Origin: G965220075 sp965220075 | GTDB taxonomy: Bacteria; Chloroflexota; UBA11872 | Length of the DNA stretch: 64,000 nucleotides | NCBI GenBank assembly: GCA_965220075.1 | Contig: OZ244806.1 | Span: 2,604,001-2,668,000 of the forward strand | Direction of reading: 5' to 3' | Shown: positions 1 to 9,008 of the stretch, piece by piece | Layout of the letters: each line of letters opens with the position of its first letter | Numbering within the stretch: the stretch's first letter is position 1 | Position numbers and translations under genes: made by a program | Notes under the pieces: generated by a model | Database searches by the model: none | Told to the model about the DNA's origin: nothing | What the model saw: only the letters and a program-made list of their open reading frames with translations

Positions 1-388
1 TATTCTCATCCCGGGACCAGCGTCCGACGACCCTGCCGCTGTTTTGGAGCTTCGCCGCGACGATCGCCTTGGCCACCGCCAGCGACCGCTTGTCGTCCAT
101 GACCGCGTCAAACTGCGCGGTGCGCAGGTGCACGTTCCCGCTGGTAGGGCCGTTGACGACGAACCGAACAGCCCCGCTCATCTGGAGCGCTGCCACCCGA
201 ACCCCGCGACGCACACACGCATCGAGGGCCTGCGTCGTGATCTGCGCGCCCCCCAGCACGACAAGCGCGTCAACCGCTTCAAGTGGAACTCGTTGACTGC
301 CCTCCGGCGAAGACACCACCAAGGCGCCCCGGCGATGCCGCACCCGGGCGCGGTGATTCCGCACATAGACGGTGCTCAGATAGCGCAT
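1..388 (-). CDS. cas1: Cas1 integrase, N-terminal part (cut by window edge)
   Basis: The first 129 codons of a Cas1 protein are visible, starting at ATG 388 and open to the left edge. The N-terminus (MRYLSTVYVRNHRARV) and the following beta-rich segment with VDALVVLGGAQITTQALDAC are typical of the Cas1 N-terminal domain; the catalytic C-terminal domain lies outside the window. Cas1 with Cas2 inserts new spacers into the CRISPR array. The start overlaps the end of cas4 by 13 bases, so the two are translationally coupled but not fused, although type I-G systems usually carry a Cas4-Cas1 fusion. Cas2 and the array should lie to the left. The identity rests on the N-terminal half plus operon context. 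Confidence 0.85.
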   Translation of the reverse strand, partial: MRYLSTVYVRNHRARVRHRRGALVVSSPEGSQRVPLEAVDALVVLGGAQITTQALDACVRRGVRVAALQMSGAVRFVVNGPTSGNVHLRTAQFDAVMDDKRSLAVAKAIVAAKLQNSGRVVGRWSRDEN

Positions 389-993
389 CGAAAGACAACG
401 TTGTCCATGTACCGGTGCACCCTGCGTGGGGCGCTCGAGAGTTCCGGCAGGCAATGGTGCAACAGCTGGCACTCGTTGCATCGAGCATCGTTGGGCGCTT
501 CGGGCAACTCGAACGTCAGTAGCTGGATCCTGATTTGATCGATGACGTCTCGCACCTCCCGGCGCAGTGCCTCCGTAAAGTCCACTTGCAGTCGTCGTCG
601 CGGTCCGCCGTACCAGACAAACCCATGTGGTACGTCGACCTCGAGCATTTCCTCGAGACAGAGCGCCTGCGCGCATAGTTGAAGGTCCGCGGCCGCGCCG
701 TGCTGTATGCCGGCCTTGTACTCCACGGGACGAACCGCCCCATCCTCCACCTCGACGGCGTCGGCGCGGCCGGACAGTCCCAGCGTCTCCGACCAGAGCG
801 GGATCGCCCGCAGTACGAGCCGTCCCCGTTCCTCGCGATGCTTCCCGCTATCCACCCGCCGGTGCGCCCAAGCGCCCCGGACCGTATGGGCATTGTCACT
901 CCAGACGCCGTCGCAGTGGATGAGGGCGCATTGCCGCGGGCAGTACGCGAAGTGCTCGATCGCGGAGATGCGGACGACGGGTTCGGAGTTCAC
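376..993 (-). CDS. cas4: Cas4 Fe-S exonuclease of the type I-G CRISPR system
   Basis: This 205-aa protein has the Cas4 cysteine pattern: FAYCPRQCALIHC near residues 15-27, and a C-terminal Cys-x2-Cys-x5-Cys (CNECQLLHHC, about 172-181) that would ligate an iron-sulfur cluster with an N-terminal cysteine. The RecB-like nuclease core shows a Glu-x-Lys in PVEYKAG. Cas4 trims prespacers and selects those with a correct PAM before Cas1-Cas2 integration. The GTG start at 993 overlaps the TGA of the upstream gene (GTGA), and the 3' end overlaps cas1 by 13 bases. The longer open frame upstream is not used by homology. In most type I-G loci Cas4 is fused to Cas1; here it is separate. Confidence 0.9.
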   Translation of the reverse strand: MNSEPVVRISAIEHFAYCPRQCALIHCDGVWSDNAHTVRGAWAHRRVDSGKHREERGRLVLRAIPLWSETLGLSGRADAVEVEDGAVRPVEYKAGIQHGAAADLQLCAQALCLEEMLEVDVPHGFVWYGGPRRRLQVDFTEALRREVRDVIDQIRIQLLTFELPEAPNDARCNECQLLHHCLPELSSAPRRVHRYMDNVVFRCAI

Positions 994-1886
994 AGCCGCA
1001 CGGCGCCGAATGCCCGTGTCCGGTCCGCGCTCAGGACCTGGAACTGGACGGTCCGCCACGCCGCGTGGACACCGAGTTGAGCCCAGGAGTCCTTTCGCCC
1101 CGGGTTCCAGGAGTCCATGAGCGCGTCGATGCCGTCGCTGTCGAGCGGCTGGCTCCACGCGGGCCAGTGAAAGCTGGGCGGCTCCTCGCGTCCCGCAGCT
1201 TGCTGCCAACCCCTCTGCCGCGCAGCGATGTCGGCCCGACCGTCAAGCCGCTTATCAACTCCTCGGCCCCGTACCGGCAGGAGAGCAAGGCCAAAGAAGG
1301 CGAGCACCTCGACGACCGGATCGACCCATTTGTGAGAAGCGTCCGACAATGAGCCAAGTCTCGTCTGGTCGAAGCCCAGTCCGTTGTCCTTCACACGATC
1401 AGCCCGTCCCGTCAGCGATTCCGAGAGTCGCGCCGCCGAGCCGTCCACATGCCCGTGGACCTTCAGCAGCCGATGATGCAGCCACTTGATGGTTCGGGGG
1501 CCGGCGGGGTCGAACGGCGCATGGGCAACTTCGCCCTGCTCGTCGACGCAGAGATCGGTCATCGTTGACGAAAGAGTCCAGGCGTGCTTGTGGCGCCGGG
1601 CCGCTCGGGCGCGTGCCGTGAACGCCTCGACACAGACCTTCCGTTGGAGCCTGGCGGCGCCCCGCCAGTCCTCAGCGATCGGCAGATCGGCCAACAGCCC
1701 CGCATCCGGCCACGACTCGACAAGGGTGTCCACCGGATCGCCCGCCTCGGCCGAGAGCACCGCCACGGGCGAGCCATCGGTCGCCCAGCGCAACCGGATA
1801 CGGTCGTCCAGCACGGTGGTGCCCACTGCCGCGAGCCAAGCGTTGACCCACCAGCCGGGCAAGCCTGGGCAAAGCATCTCGGTCAC
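990..1886 (-). CDS. Type I-G Cas protein, Csb3 / Cas3-extension-like (298 aa)
   Basis: A 298-aa protein is encoded between cas3 and cas4, with GTGA overlaps at both ends: GTG at 1886 overlaps the cas3 stop, and its TGA overlaps the cas4 GTG. The N-terminus (MLCPGLPGWWVNAWLAAVG) resembles the 'glycine-rich start, then one helix' opening of Csb3, Csx17 and Cas3-extension proteins of type I-U/I-G operons. The rest is poorly conserved and I see no catalytic motif. By position it is either a small, Cas8-like subunit of the Cascade complex or an accessory of Cas3. No Csx17-sized large subunit is present in the visible operon, which makes this gene the only visible candidate for the PAM-reading role. 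The family assignment is by context plus weak sequence resemblance. Confidence 0.6.
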   Translation of the reverse strand: MTEMLCPGLPGWWVNAWLAAVGTTVLDDRIRLRWATDGSPVAVLSAEAGDPVDTLVESWPDAGLLADLPIAEDWRGAARLQRKVCVEAFTARARAARRHKHAWTLSSTMTDLCVDEQGEVAHAPFDPAGPRTIKWLHHRLLKVHGHVDGSAARLSESLTGRADRVKDNGLGFDQTRLGSLSDASHKWVDPVVEVLAFFGLALLPVRGRGVDKRLDGRADIAARQRGWQQAAGREEPPSFHWPAWSQPLDSDGIDALMDSWNPGRKDSWAQLGVHAAWRTVQFQVLSADRTRAFGAVRL

Positions 1887-4669
1887 CGCGGCGCCTCCCG
1901 CGACACATTTGTGCCGGCGGACACCGCGTGGTCGGCCAGGCGCACGATGGCTTCCAGCAACGCCAGCCCCCACGGGCCGAAGCGATGATTGAGCCGCCTG
2001 AAGCGGCCGGGCTGCCGCCAATCAACGCAGGCCAGGTCCGCCGACGCTTCGACCGACTCGCCCTCCACCACAGCGGACACCTTCGAGGCGGTGCCGTCGG
2101 GGACCGGCGGAACCAGTGGCCGGCCCTTGCCGTGGTGGCTGATCACAAGGTGGAGGAGCAGGTCTCGGTGCTCCGGCCCGACCCACCACGGGTTCTGCTC
2201 CAGCCAGGCGCGCGCCAACCGGGCCGAAAGGTCCTCGTGGCGGCCGCCTCGGGGCCAGCCGGCTGCGGCGCGGGTCGCCTCCCAGCGGTGCCGCGGCGTG
2301 TCGGACTTGGCCACGAGTGCGCCGTGTCGCTCCTCGGGGTCGAGCCATCGCTGGAAGCGAGCGTCGGCTTTCCCAGTGTCGTGCAGCGCGCCGGCCCGCT
2401 CCACCACGTCAGCCAGGTCGGGCCGCAGACCGATGCGCTGCGCGATCTCCTGGGCCAGTGCTCCCACCGCCTGACCGTGCTCATCCAGCCCGACCGCCGC
2501 CGGGCCGAGCGACAGCTCGTCGAAGTCGCTGCCGGGCCGTTGGCGCTCCGGTGTCTTGACCTGCAACCGAGGCACTTCGAGCCGTGGCGCCTCGACAGCT
2601 GGGCTCAAGGCCGCAGCGAAGTCGGTCCACTCCTGCGTGTCCCACCCCGGCGGTGTCTCCGCGTCCCTGAGTTCGATCAGGATCGCCCTCACCGCTTCGT
2701 CGCGCTCGGCTTGATCGACCTCTTCATGCTCGTCATCTCCCAACGCGATCCTCAGTTGAGGCACCGCGTCGACGCCGCACAGCCGCTCGATCGCCTCCCC
2801 ACCGAGCGGCAATCCCTGCCGGGCCAGGGATACGTCCACGACACCCTCGGAGGCGTCCGGGTTCCAGCCGAAACAATCCAGCAGGCCTCGGTCAGCCGGG
2901 AGGACGACCTGATCGCCGGGCCGCAGGTCTGCGGCCCGGATTGTTTCCACGGTGACTTCATCAGGCGCAAGTCGGCGGAGGTCTTCGTCGCTCTCCAACG
3001 CCTCCCGTGCCTCTCGTATTGGAACATCCACCGCTTCTCTCTCGGCGGCGCGCGGCCATAAACGCTCGCCCTCCCGCGGGACGTGGACGCGCCAGATGAG
3101 CGAGACGGTGTACTCCGCGCCCCCGATACCGCTGAAGTACGGCTCCACGGGGGCCTCCCCGTGAGGTGGGCTGGTCGTCTTCGTCCACTCCCACAGGATT
3201 CCTGGTAGAACCTCCGGCGCCCGTCCGGGATCGTCGCCCGGCACCCCCAAGACCTCAGCCACCCGCGCTGGCGGCAGGTCCACGAGGAAACGCTTCCCTC
3301 CGGCGCACGCATTCTCCAGTCTCTCGAGGACCAGTGCGGGTTCCTCGCCGTAGACGGGCCAGGTTTCGGACTCCTGGCCCTGGCCGGTCTTGCTTCCGCG
3401 CCGCTTGGCAGGAGGCGCATGCACGTACACGGCTCGCGCATGGTCATGATGTCCGAACCGATTCAGTCGGCCTAAGCGTTGCGTGAGCGCCCGAACGCCG
3501 CACGCTTCCATGACGAGGTATTCCGCGTCGATGTCCGCTCCCACCTCAAGGGTCTGCGTCGCGACCACAACGAGGTGTCGTTGGCGGACACTTCCGGCAC
3601 GGCGGGTAGCGGCCATGCCGTCGACGGGATCGAGGATGCGTACCCGGATCCGCTCTGCCTCCCGTTCGCGGGTGAGCCCGGTCAGCAGCAACATCTCGGC
3701 CTCGGTATCGGTCATCTGTCCGCGCAGGCTCTCGAACGCTTGCCGCGCGCTCTTCGGCGTATTGGCGAAGACCAGACATGCAGCCGGCCGCGGAGCCTCG
3801 CTTAGAAGGCCGAGCGCCGCTTCCGCGAGAAGCTTGGCGGGGTCGCCCTTCTCGAACGTCCGCACCTCCAACGGTTTCGCGGCGCGCAGCCGCTGCTGGA
3901 TGGTCGGGTTCGCTTCATCCTGCGCATCAAGGTCGAACCGCTCGCCGGAGGCGTCGCCGGTCGCGGTCAGCGCCGCGACCCTCGCTGTCGAACGGGATTC
4001 GCCGAGGATGGCCTGCGCGCCGGGCGTGCACTCGGGGAGCGCGGCCATCAACTGCCGCAGGTGTGGGGCTAGGTGCGCCTCGTCGAGCAGGACCAGGCTG
4101 TCGGTCCCCGCCATCGCGGCGTCGATGGGGCGTAGCGTCGATCCATAGCCGCGAAACAGGAGCCGAGAGCCGTACATCGGCAACGTGCACAGGATGACCG
4201 TCGGGCGTGAGGGATCGGTCGGCGTCCGCGACGCGACGCCCCCGCGCAGCCGGATCACGTCGAGCGGTGGGGCGGCTCGATCGGCGGAAAGGCAACGGAG
4301 GCGCTCGGCGGCCTCGGCGGCCACCTCGCTGGCCCGCCCCGAGAGGTCGGCGGCATCGGGGTCCTCGAGCGCCCGCGCCAGGCGCTCCGCATGTTCCGCG
4401 GTCGAATCCACCAACAGCCGCCGGTTGACGACCCACCAGACGCGGGTCGGCGCCGTCCGCTGCTCCGGCGCCCGATGCGCCTGCGTCGCCAGCCACCACA
4501 CCGCGATGTCCAGACACGCGGTCTTCCCCAGCCCGGTCGGGACGCCAACCTCGGCCGGCCACTTGTCCGTCTCGGCGACCCGCTGGGCCAGCCGCGCCTG
4601 CCAAGGAAAGGGCGGGCGCCGGTGGATTGCATGGTAGAAGTCAGCGAAGGTCGGTGCGGGAGCCCTCAT
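1883..4669 (-). CDS. cas3: Cas3 helicase-nuclease, type I-G architecture (helicase then HD)
   Basis: This 928-aa protein has a superfamily 2 helicase core at its N-terminus: Walker A VPTGLGKT near residues 43-50, DEAH box LLDEAHLAPH near 195-203, SAT-like LTATG, and motif VI QRLGRLNRFG. A C-terminal HD nuclease domain carries ALHDTGKAD near residue 763 and ISHHGKGRP about 80 residues later. Helicase-first, HD-last order is the signature of type I-G (I-U) Cas3; most type I Cas3 proteins have HD first. It unwinds and degrades target DNA after Cascade recruitment. ATG 4669 is chosen because it follows csb2 by 32 bases and precedes the conserved FADFYHAIH opening; the upstream in-frame extension overlaps csb2. 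The stop overlaps the next start (GTGA). Confidence 0.93.
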   Translation of the reverse strand: MRAPAPTFADFYHAIHRRPPFPWQARLAQRVAETDKWPAEVGVPTGLGKTACLDIAVWWLATQAHRAPEQRTAPTRVWWVVNRRLLVDSTAEHAERLARALEDPDAADLSGRASEVAAEAAERLRCLSADRAAPPLDVIRLRGGVASRTPTDPSRPTVILCTLPMYGSRLLFRGYGSTLRPIDAAMAGTDSLVLLDEAHLAPHLRQLMAALPECTPGAQAILGESRSTARVAALTATGDASGERFDLDAQDEANPTIQQRLRAAKPLEVRTFEKGDPAKLLAEAALGLLSEAPRPAACLVFANTPKSARQAFESLRGQMTDTEAEMLLLTGLTREREAERIRVRILDPVDGMAATRRAGSVRQRHLVVVATQTLEVGADIDAEYLVMEACGVRALTQRLGRLNRFGHHDHARAVYVHAPPAKRRGSKTGQGQESETWPVYGEEPALVLERLENACAGGKRFLVDLPPARVAEVLGVPGDDPGRAPEVLPGILWEWTKTTSPPHGEAPVEPYFSGIGGAEYTVSLIWRVHVPREGERLWPRAAEREAVDVPIREAREALESDEDLRRLAPDEVTVETIRAADLRPGDQVVLPADRGLLDCFGWNPDASEGVVDVSLARQGLPLGGEAIERLCGVDAVPQLRIALGDDEHEEVDQAERDEAVRAILIELRDAETPPGWDTQEWTDFAAALSPAVEAPRLEVPRLQVKTPERQRPGSDFDELSLGPAAVGLDEHGQAVGALAQEIAQRIGLRPDLADVVERAGALHDTGKADARFQRWLDPEERHGALVAKSDTPRHRWEATRAAAGWPRGGRHEDLSARLARAWLEQNPWWVGPEHRDLLLHLVISHHGKGRPLVPPVPDGTASKVSAVVEGESVEASADLACVDWRQPGRFRRLNHRFGPWGLALLEAIVRLADHAVSAGTNVSREAPR

Positions 4670-4701
4670 CGTTCCGCCGGCAGACTGTCTGCTCGTTAAG
4701 C

Positions 4702-6114
4702 CTAACCGTCGAGCGGTGCGCAGAGCCCGAACCCGCGCTGCCGTCCGGCGCCGACCACGACCGGCCCCGGAATCGCTTGATCGAACCACAGCTCGACGTG
4801 GGAGTAGGGAAGCGCTGGCCTGCCTGGCCGATTCACCTCCACAGGGGCAAGGTCGGGCGCGCCCGGGACCAACGGCGCACGCGCTGATCGGAAGGCGACA
4901 GGGTCCGGGAGCCCCGCGTGCCGGCACCAACGTGCGACTTCCGCCAGATCAAGCGGCCGCCGCCGTTCGTGGATCGCCGGGATCGCCGTTCCCCAGCCGC
5001 GGGAAGGCCGCTGCCAGCGGTCCGGTCGGGCGGCGAAGGGACGCGCTTCGTAATCGCGCGGAGCTACGTCCACGTCGACTCCGCGGCCGCTGAGCCTCAG
5101 GATCGAGAACGCTGCATCGCGGGCCATCCGGCGAACCATCGAGTCACACCCCGGGGGCAGCCAGAGGGCCAAGCCGTGGACGCGTCCCCGCGACCGCGGA
5201 TGGCCAACGTCTGGAAGGGCCAGGTAGCGGGCGACCTCATAGCCCGTCCCGCTGAATCCGTGGCCGTGCAGAACCGCCGGAGGCGTACCGTGCAGGCGCT
5301 GGTGCTGGCTGAGGACGGCCTCCTTGAACAATGCCGTCACCGCCGAGACCCGGCGCCCGGAGACCGCCGCCGCGAGGCGCAGCCACGCCACCACCTCACC
5401 GCGGTCCCGCGGTTCTTCTGACAGGGGTGAGCGGTATGCGCTCGGATGCATCAGTGCCGGGAACTGCGACCGGCTCACCGAGGCGCCGCGCGCGGTCCAC
5501 TGTGCGTACAGGCGGTCCCAGCGACCGACATCCCCCGGCCGGGTCACGTTGATCACCAGGTCGCCTTCGCAATTGGGAACGAAGGCGTCGGCTGCCGCCT
5601 TGGACGGGAGCGTCCCTGTCGTGACGCGGACGCGCACCGGTGAATCCGAGGCGCCGAGGTAGCCCACCCGCGCGGCCCGCCGCTGAAGCGCAGTGAGGAT
5701 CGCATCTTCCGGTGGCTCCCCTACCCACGAATAGACAATGTGGGGGGAGCGGGGGGCGACTCGCACACCGGCGCGGCTGAGCGCTCCCGAACGGCCCACG
5801 TACTCGTGGTGAGCCCGCTTCGCGACGCCGCGTCCGCGCTGTCTGTGCTGAACGACGTACCGCAACCGAAGCCGCTGATGAGAGCGGTGCCGATCGGCAT
5901 GGATGACCGGCGGCGGCAAGCGCTCGAACCACTCCAGCTCCGCGCCGTCGGTGACTCGGCACGCCTCTCCCGTTCCGTCGGCCGCCACGAACGCCGCGAA
6001 GAGGCGCGCAGGTGACGGCGGCCACTCGCCGCGGCTCAGGCGGCCGGTGTTGGCGCTGCCATCCGGATCACCGCGGAACGTCCCGTGAAGAAGCTCAACG
6101 GAGATCGAAAGCAT
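4702..6114 (-). CDS. csb2: Csb2 (GSU0054 family), Cas5-Cas6-type RAMP of type I-G
   Basis: A 470-aa protein begins MLSISVELLHGTFRG followed by RGEWPPSPARLFAAFVAA, the hallmark N-terminus of the GSU0054/Csb2 family. In type I-G this single protein combines a Cas5-like RAMP fold with a Cas6-like crRNA-processing fold. It caps the crRNA in the effector complex and probably cuts pre-crRNA. The last part contains a glycine-rich RAMP-type segment (GAGRQRGFGLCAP) just before the stop. ATG 6114 overlaps the csb1 TGA (TGATG), so translation is coupled. Length matches the family. Confidence 0.9.
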   Translation of the reverse strand: MLSISVELLHGTFRGDPDGSANTGRLSRGEWPPSPARLFAAFVAADGTGEACRVTDGAELEWFERLPPPVIHADRHRSHQRLRLRYVVQHRQRGRGVAKRAHHEYVGRSGALSRAGVRVAPRSPHIVYSWVGEPPEDAILTALQRRAARVGYLGASDSPVRVRVTTGTLPSKAAADAFVPNCEGDLVINVTRPGDVGRWDRLYAQWTARGASVSRSQFPALMHPSAYRSPLSEEPRDRGEVVAWLRLAAAVSGRRVSAVTALFKEAVLSQHQRLHGTPPAVLHGHGFSGTGYEVARYLALPDVGHPRSRGRVHGLALWLPPGCDSMVRRMARDAAFSILRLSGRGVDVDVAPRDYEARPFAARPDRWQRPSRGWGTAIPAIHERRRPLDLAEVARWCRHAGLPDPVAFRSARAPLVPGAPDLAPVEVNRPGRPALPYSHVELWFDQAIPGPVVVGAGRQRGFGLCAPLDG

Positions 6115-7313
6115 CAGTCGTCTAGCTCGGGCCAGGTCGAGCGGATCGCCTTGGCGAGAGCATCCCCAGGTCGCAGCCTTACCGGGGGCCGCCCCCAGCC
6201 ATCGAGCGGCACGCCGACCGACTCAGCGCGCGTCCGGGCGCCTTCCAGGAGCGCGCGCGTCGCCTCGGAGGCGCCGATGTCGCATGCCTCGTCACCGGAA
6301 CCTCCGAGCCACGTCATCGAAGTGGCGGTCGGCCGGAGGTCAGCGCCGGAGCGCAGCGCAAACGCGTGCCCGAAGGCGAGTTGGTGAGCGTGGAGCCCGA
6401 GCGCCACCAGGAGAGCCCGTGCGGCAGCGTCCGCTTCTGGTGATGCTTCTCGCCCAAGGCTGACGCGCCGGAGCTGGGCGAAGGATACAGTCGCCCGCTG
6501 GGTCACACGCTGAAATGAGACGGCCGCCACAGCCGCGTCGCTGCCCATGAACGGCACCTGGCCGTGACCGATCTCAGAGAGCTTGTCCCTCTTGCCACCC
6601 TCGACGTTCTTGGCCCCGCCGATGTCCCACATGGTTCGATCGTCCGGGTTCGAGGTCACCGCCTCATCCGTGTTCAGGTTCAGGGGGTCGCCCTTCAACC
6701 CCAAGACCTTGATCTCAGTCGACGCCGGTCGCCATCCGATGATCTCCGATACCCAGGCACGGGCGTGCTTGCTGTTGTGGCGCTTCTTGCCCAGATGCGA
6801 CTGCCAGAATCCGTACAGGAGCGCCTGCGGGAACCATGACATCAACGGTCCGCACTCCTGCGCGGTGGCGCCGAAGATGTCCCGTCCCCGTGGTGTCCTG
6901 ATGAAGGGATCGCCTCCCAGCTTGGCGTCTCGAAGATACGCATCCGCATTCCGATGCGGGAACTGGAGGCTCGACAGGGATCGGGGCAAGTGCGCCGGCA
7001 AGCCGCGCAGGTCTGATAGGTCGAGGATGAATTCCGGTAACGTGCTCGACTTACGGTCTCGCCACAGGGCGTGCTCCAGGCGGTTGGCCTGAGAGGGAAC
7101 GTTGTCGATCACGATGACCGGCGTGGGCTCCGCATCGCCGGGGGAGGCCCAACGGCGATCCAATTGGTAGTTGCCGTCCTCGTACACCGCTGGCTTGACC
7201 GGGCCGCCCGGCCCCGACAGCGGCTGGAACTCCGCATCGATCCGAATACCGTCATCGAAAGCGTCGTCCGCGCAGGCAGACAGAAGCCGTTCGAGGTCGA
7301 TCGTCACCGCCAT
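6114..7313 (-). CDS. csb1: Csb1 (Cas7-type backbone subunit of type I-G Cascade)
   Basis: This 399-aa protein belongs to the Csb1/GSU0053 (Cas7u) family. It has the characteristic N-terminal segment with AVYEDGNYQLDRRW, VIVIDNVPSQANRLEHALW, and later GQVPFMGSDAAVAAVSFQRVTQRATVSF. Cas7-type proteins polymerise along the crRNA spacer. It is the first gene of the visible cas operon. ATG 7313 has a strong ribosome site (GGGAGAGG) eight bases upstream. No cas gene lies further upstream, so the promoter should be in 7314-7500, although I see no convincing -35/-10 pair there. Confidence 0.92.
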   Translation of the reverse strand: MAVTIDLERLLSACADDAFDDGIRIDAEFQPLSGPGGPVKPAVYEDGNYQLDRRWASPGDAEPTPVIVIDNVPSQANRLEHALWRDRKSSTLPEFILDLSDLRGLPAHLPRSLSSLQFPHRNADAYLRDAKLGGDPFIRTPRGRDIFGATAQECGPLMSWFPQALLYGFWQSHLGKKRHNSKHARAWVSEIIGWRPASTEIKVLGLKGDPLNLNTDEAVTSNPDDRTMWDIGGAKNVEGGKRDKLSEIGHGQVPFMGSDAAVAAVSFQRVTQRATVSFAQLRRVSLGREASPEADAAARALLVALGLHAHQLAFGHAFALRSGADLRPTATSMTWLGGSGDEACDIGASEATRALLEGARTRAESVGVPLDGWGRPPVRLRPGDALAKAIRSTWPELDD

Positions 7314-9008
7314 ACTTGGGGCCTCTCCCGTGCGGCGTGGCGCAGTATACGGGCCTGGCCTTCACGAGTGGTCGGTGTTCTCCGCAGGCGCGGAGGGAGG
7401 CTGAGCCACACGTGCGCCAGTCGGCCGGCGTCGCTCCCTACAGCGTCGCAAGGGGAGCCCCTAAGGCCGCCGCTACGGCGCCAAGTAGAGCTGCAGGACG
7501 AAGATTCTCGATTTCGTCCAGTTGGGTGGGCCGGGTGGTACTCAAACCCACGACCTTCGGCATGGAGGGCAACAGGACCCTCAGAAACCCAGGGATCATC
7601 GCGGCATGGCCTTGTTCGGAGGGTGTAGATGGCTTGCAGGGCTAGGAAGGAACCATGAGCAGCTAGGCGGCGATCTGGTCGGAGCCGGGGCACGGCCGGA
7701 TCAGGTGAGGTCGGGACGGGATGGGGCGACGGCCGATAGACGCACGGTTTGCGAGACATCACGCGGGGGCATGACCTCAAGTCGTGGAGGCGTGGACGGT
7801 CACGAGTCCTCTGGCGATCAGGAGAGATGTCGGGGGCACTGTGGAGAAGCTCGACGCATGGGTGATGTCGGGCGCCGGAGGTCGCATCTCGCACGGGGGT
7901 GGGGGACGCCGATGGGCCGGAGAAGGCGCGGCCGCCGATGCCTCACGAGGCTGCGGAGTCTGAGTCTGCCCGCCTGGGCAAACCCTCGGGAAGCTTCGGG
8001 ACGATCGTGGTGGGGTTGTCTGGGGAGGGGAGACCGAGAGGTACGAGAACCACGTGATGGATTCGTCCGACGGCTACGAACGCGGTGGATTCGCGGGAGG
8101 CGGCGGACCGGGGTCGGGGCGAGGAGTCCCGACAGGGTGGGGAAATCGGCGGAAGCATAGATAGGTCGACGAGACGACAGGGGCGGCGGGGCCAGTCGCT
8201 ACGGGAAGAACGCGCGGGTTAACAGGTTGGACGCGCGGCCGGTGCGCCGATCACTGGGGCGTGGGCGCAGATGGGACGGAACGCTGGGGCCAGCGACGCC
8301 TGGCGCGCCGCTTGAAGCGTCGCCTCCATTCAGGGGCCCGCGCGGTCGGCGGCAGCTCGAATACTCAACGCGTCGGTGGAAGCACCGGGCGCAACGCGAG
8401 GACGCGGAGGGTCCGGCTGGACCGATGCGCGACACCCGGCCAGGCCGGGCCGTCGTCGGGTGCCGTCGAGCACGGGACCACGCAACGCCCGGTGGCTTGC
8501 GCGGGCGCCTCGGGTCGGGCAGGGCACAACCGCGGGGTTCCCGCCGGCCGGTGGCCTCGGGGAGCGCGAGGCACGGCCAAGCTCGACGGGCGGCGCAGAG
8601 CTTGCCGGCAAACGTACGGAAACCTGGCTTCCCAGGCCACGGCATTCGCCGCACCATCGAGGTGCCTGTACTGGGCGAGCCATCGACCGGCTCGACGCTC
8701 GCGCGCGAGTCGAGCAAAGGCTGCGTTCCCCTGGAAATCACTCATATGAACCACGTCCCGCCCGCACAGCCGAATGGTGGGCCAACGACCACCGGCCATG
8801 GGCTCGGGACCGGGCCCGGCGAAAACCGCACCCGACGGCAATGTCACCAACCACGCGGCGCTTGCCGACCGTCGCCGGCCGCGTCGTCTCGACGTTTCTG
8901 CGAGGCAAGGCCGTTCGGTCCGGCGCGCTTCGAGACAGCGAGGCCGAGGGCACCGCGCGCGCCGCCGGCGTCTCGCCCAGAGGTGGCGCCGCGGCCCCGG
9001 CAATCACC
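7314..9008. other. 1.7-kb stretch without a recognisable gene
   Basis: No open frame here has a recognisable protein. The frames that are open are arginine- and proline-rich products of GC skew, and the frame leading into the gene at 9009 extends upstream only through such sequence. Within it, 7527-7575 is a degenerate tRNA-like segment. The cas operon promoter must lie near the left end. The stretch separates the CRISPR-Cas operon from the decayed mobile-element genes to the right and may contain the element boundary. Confidence 0.5.
7527..7575 (-). pseudogene. Degenerate tRNA-like 3' half
   Basis: Read on the minus strand, the segment carries a T-arm-like GTGGG-TTTGAGT-ACCAC (consensus loop TTCGAGT), followed by an acceptor-like CCGGCCC and an A in the discriminator position. 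No D-arm or matching 5' acceptor strand is seen upstream. The anticodon-arm region (GCCCTCCATGCC) does not pair properly. It is best read as a 3'-half relic of the kind left at tRNA integration sites. The translated antisense shows the familiar 'GGTQTHDL' artefact seen opposite tRNA 3' ends. Confidence 0.35.

Noticed and set aside
44..538. Plus-strand reading frames across the cas, hsdR, hsdM and dnaE2 genes
   Set aside because: Long open antisense frames are expected at this GC content; they lack ribosome sites and domains, while the minus-strand genes have clear families.
8376..9008. Longer N-terminus for the replication-relaxation protein
   Set aside because: The upstream frame is open but translates to Arg/Pro/Gly-rich sequence without family similarity; the conserved winged helix begins right after ATG 9009.
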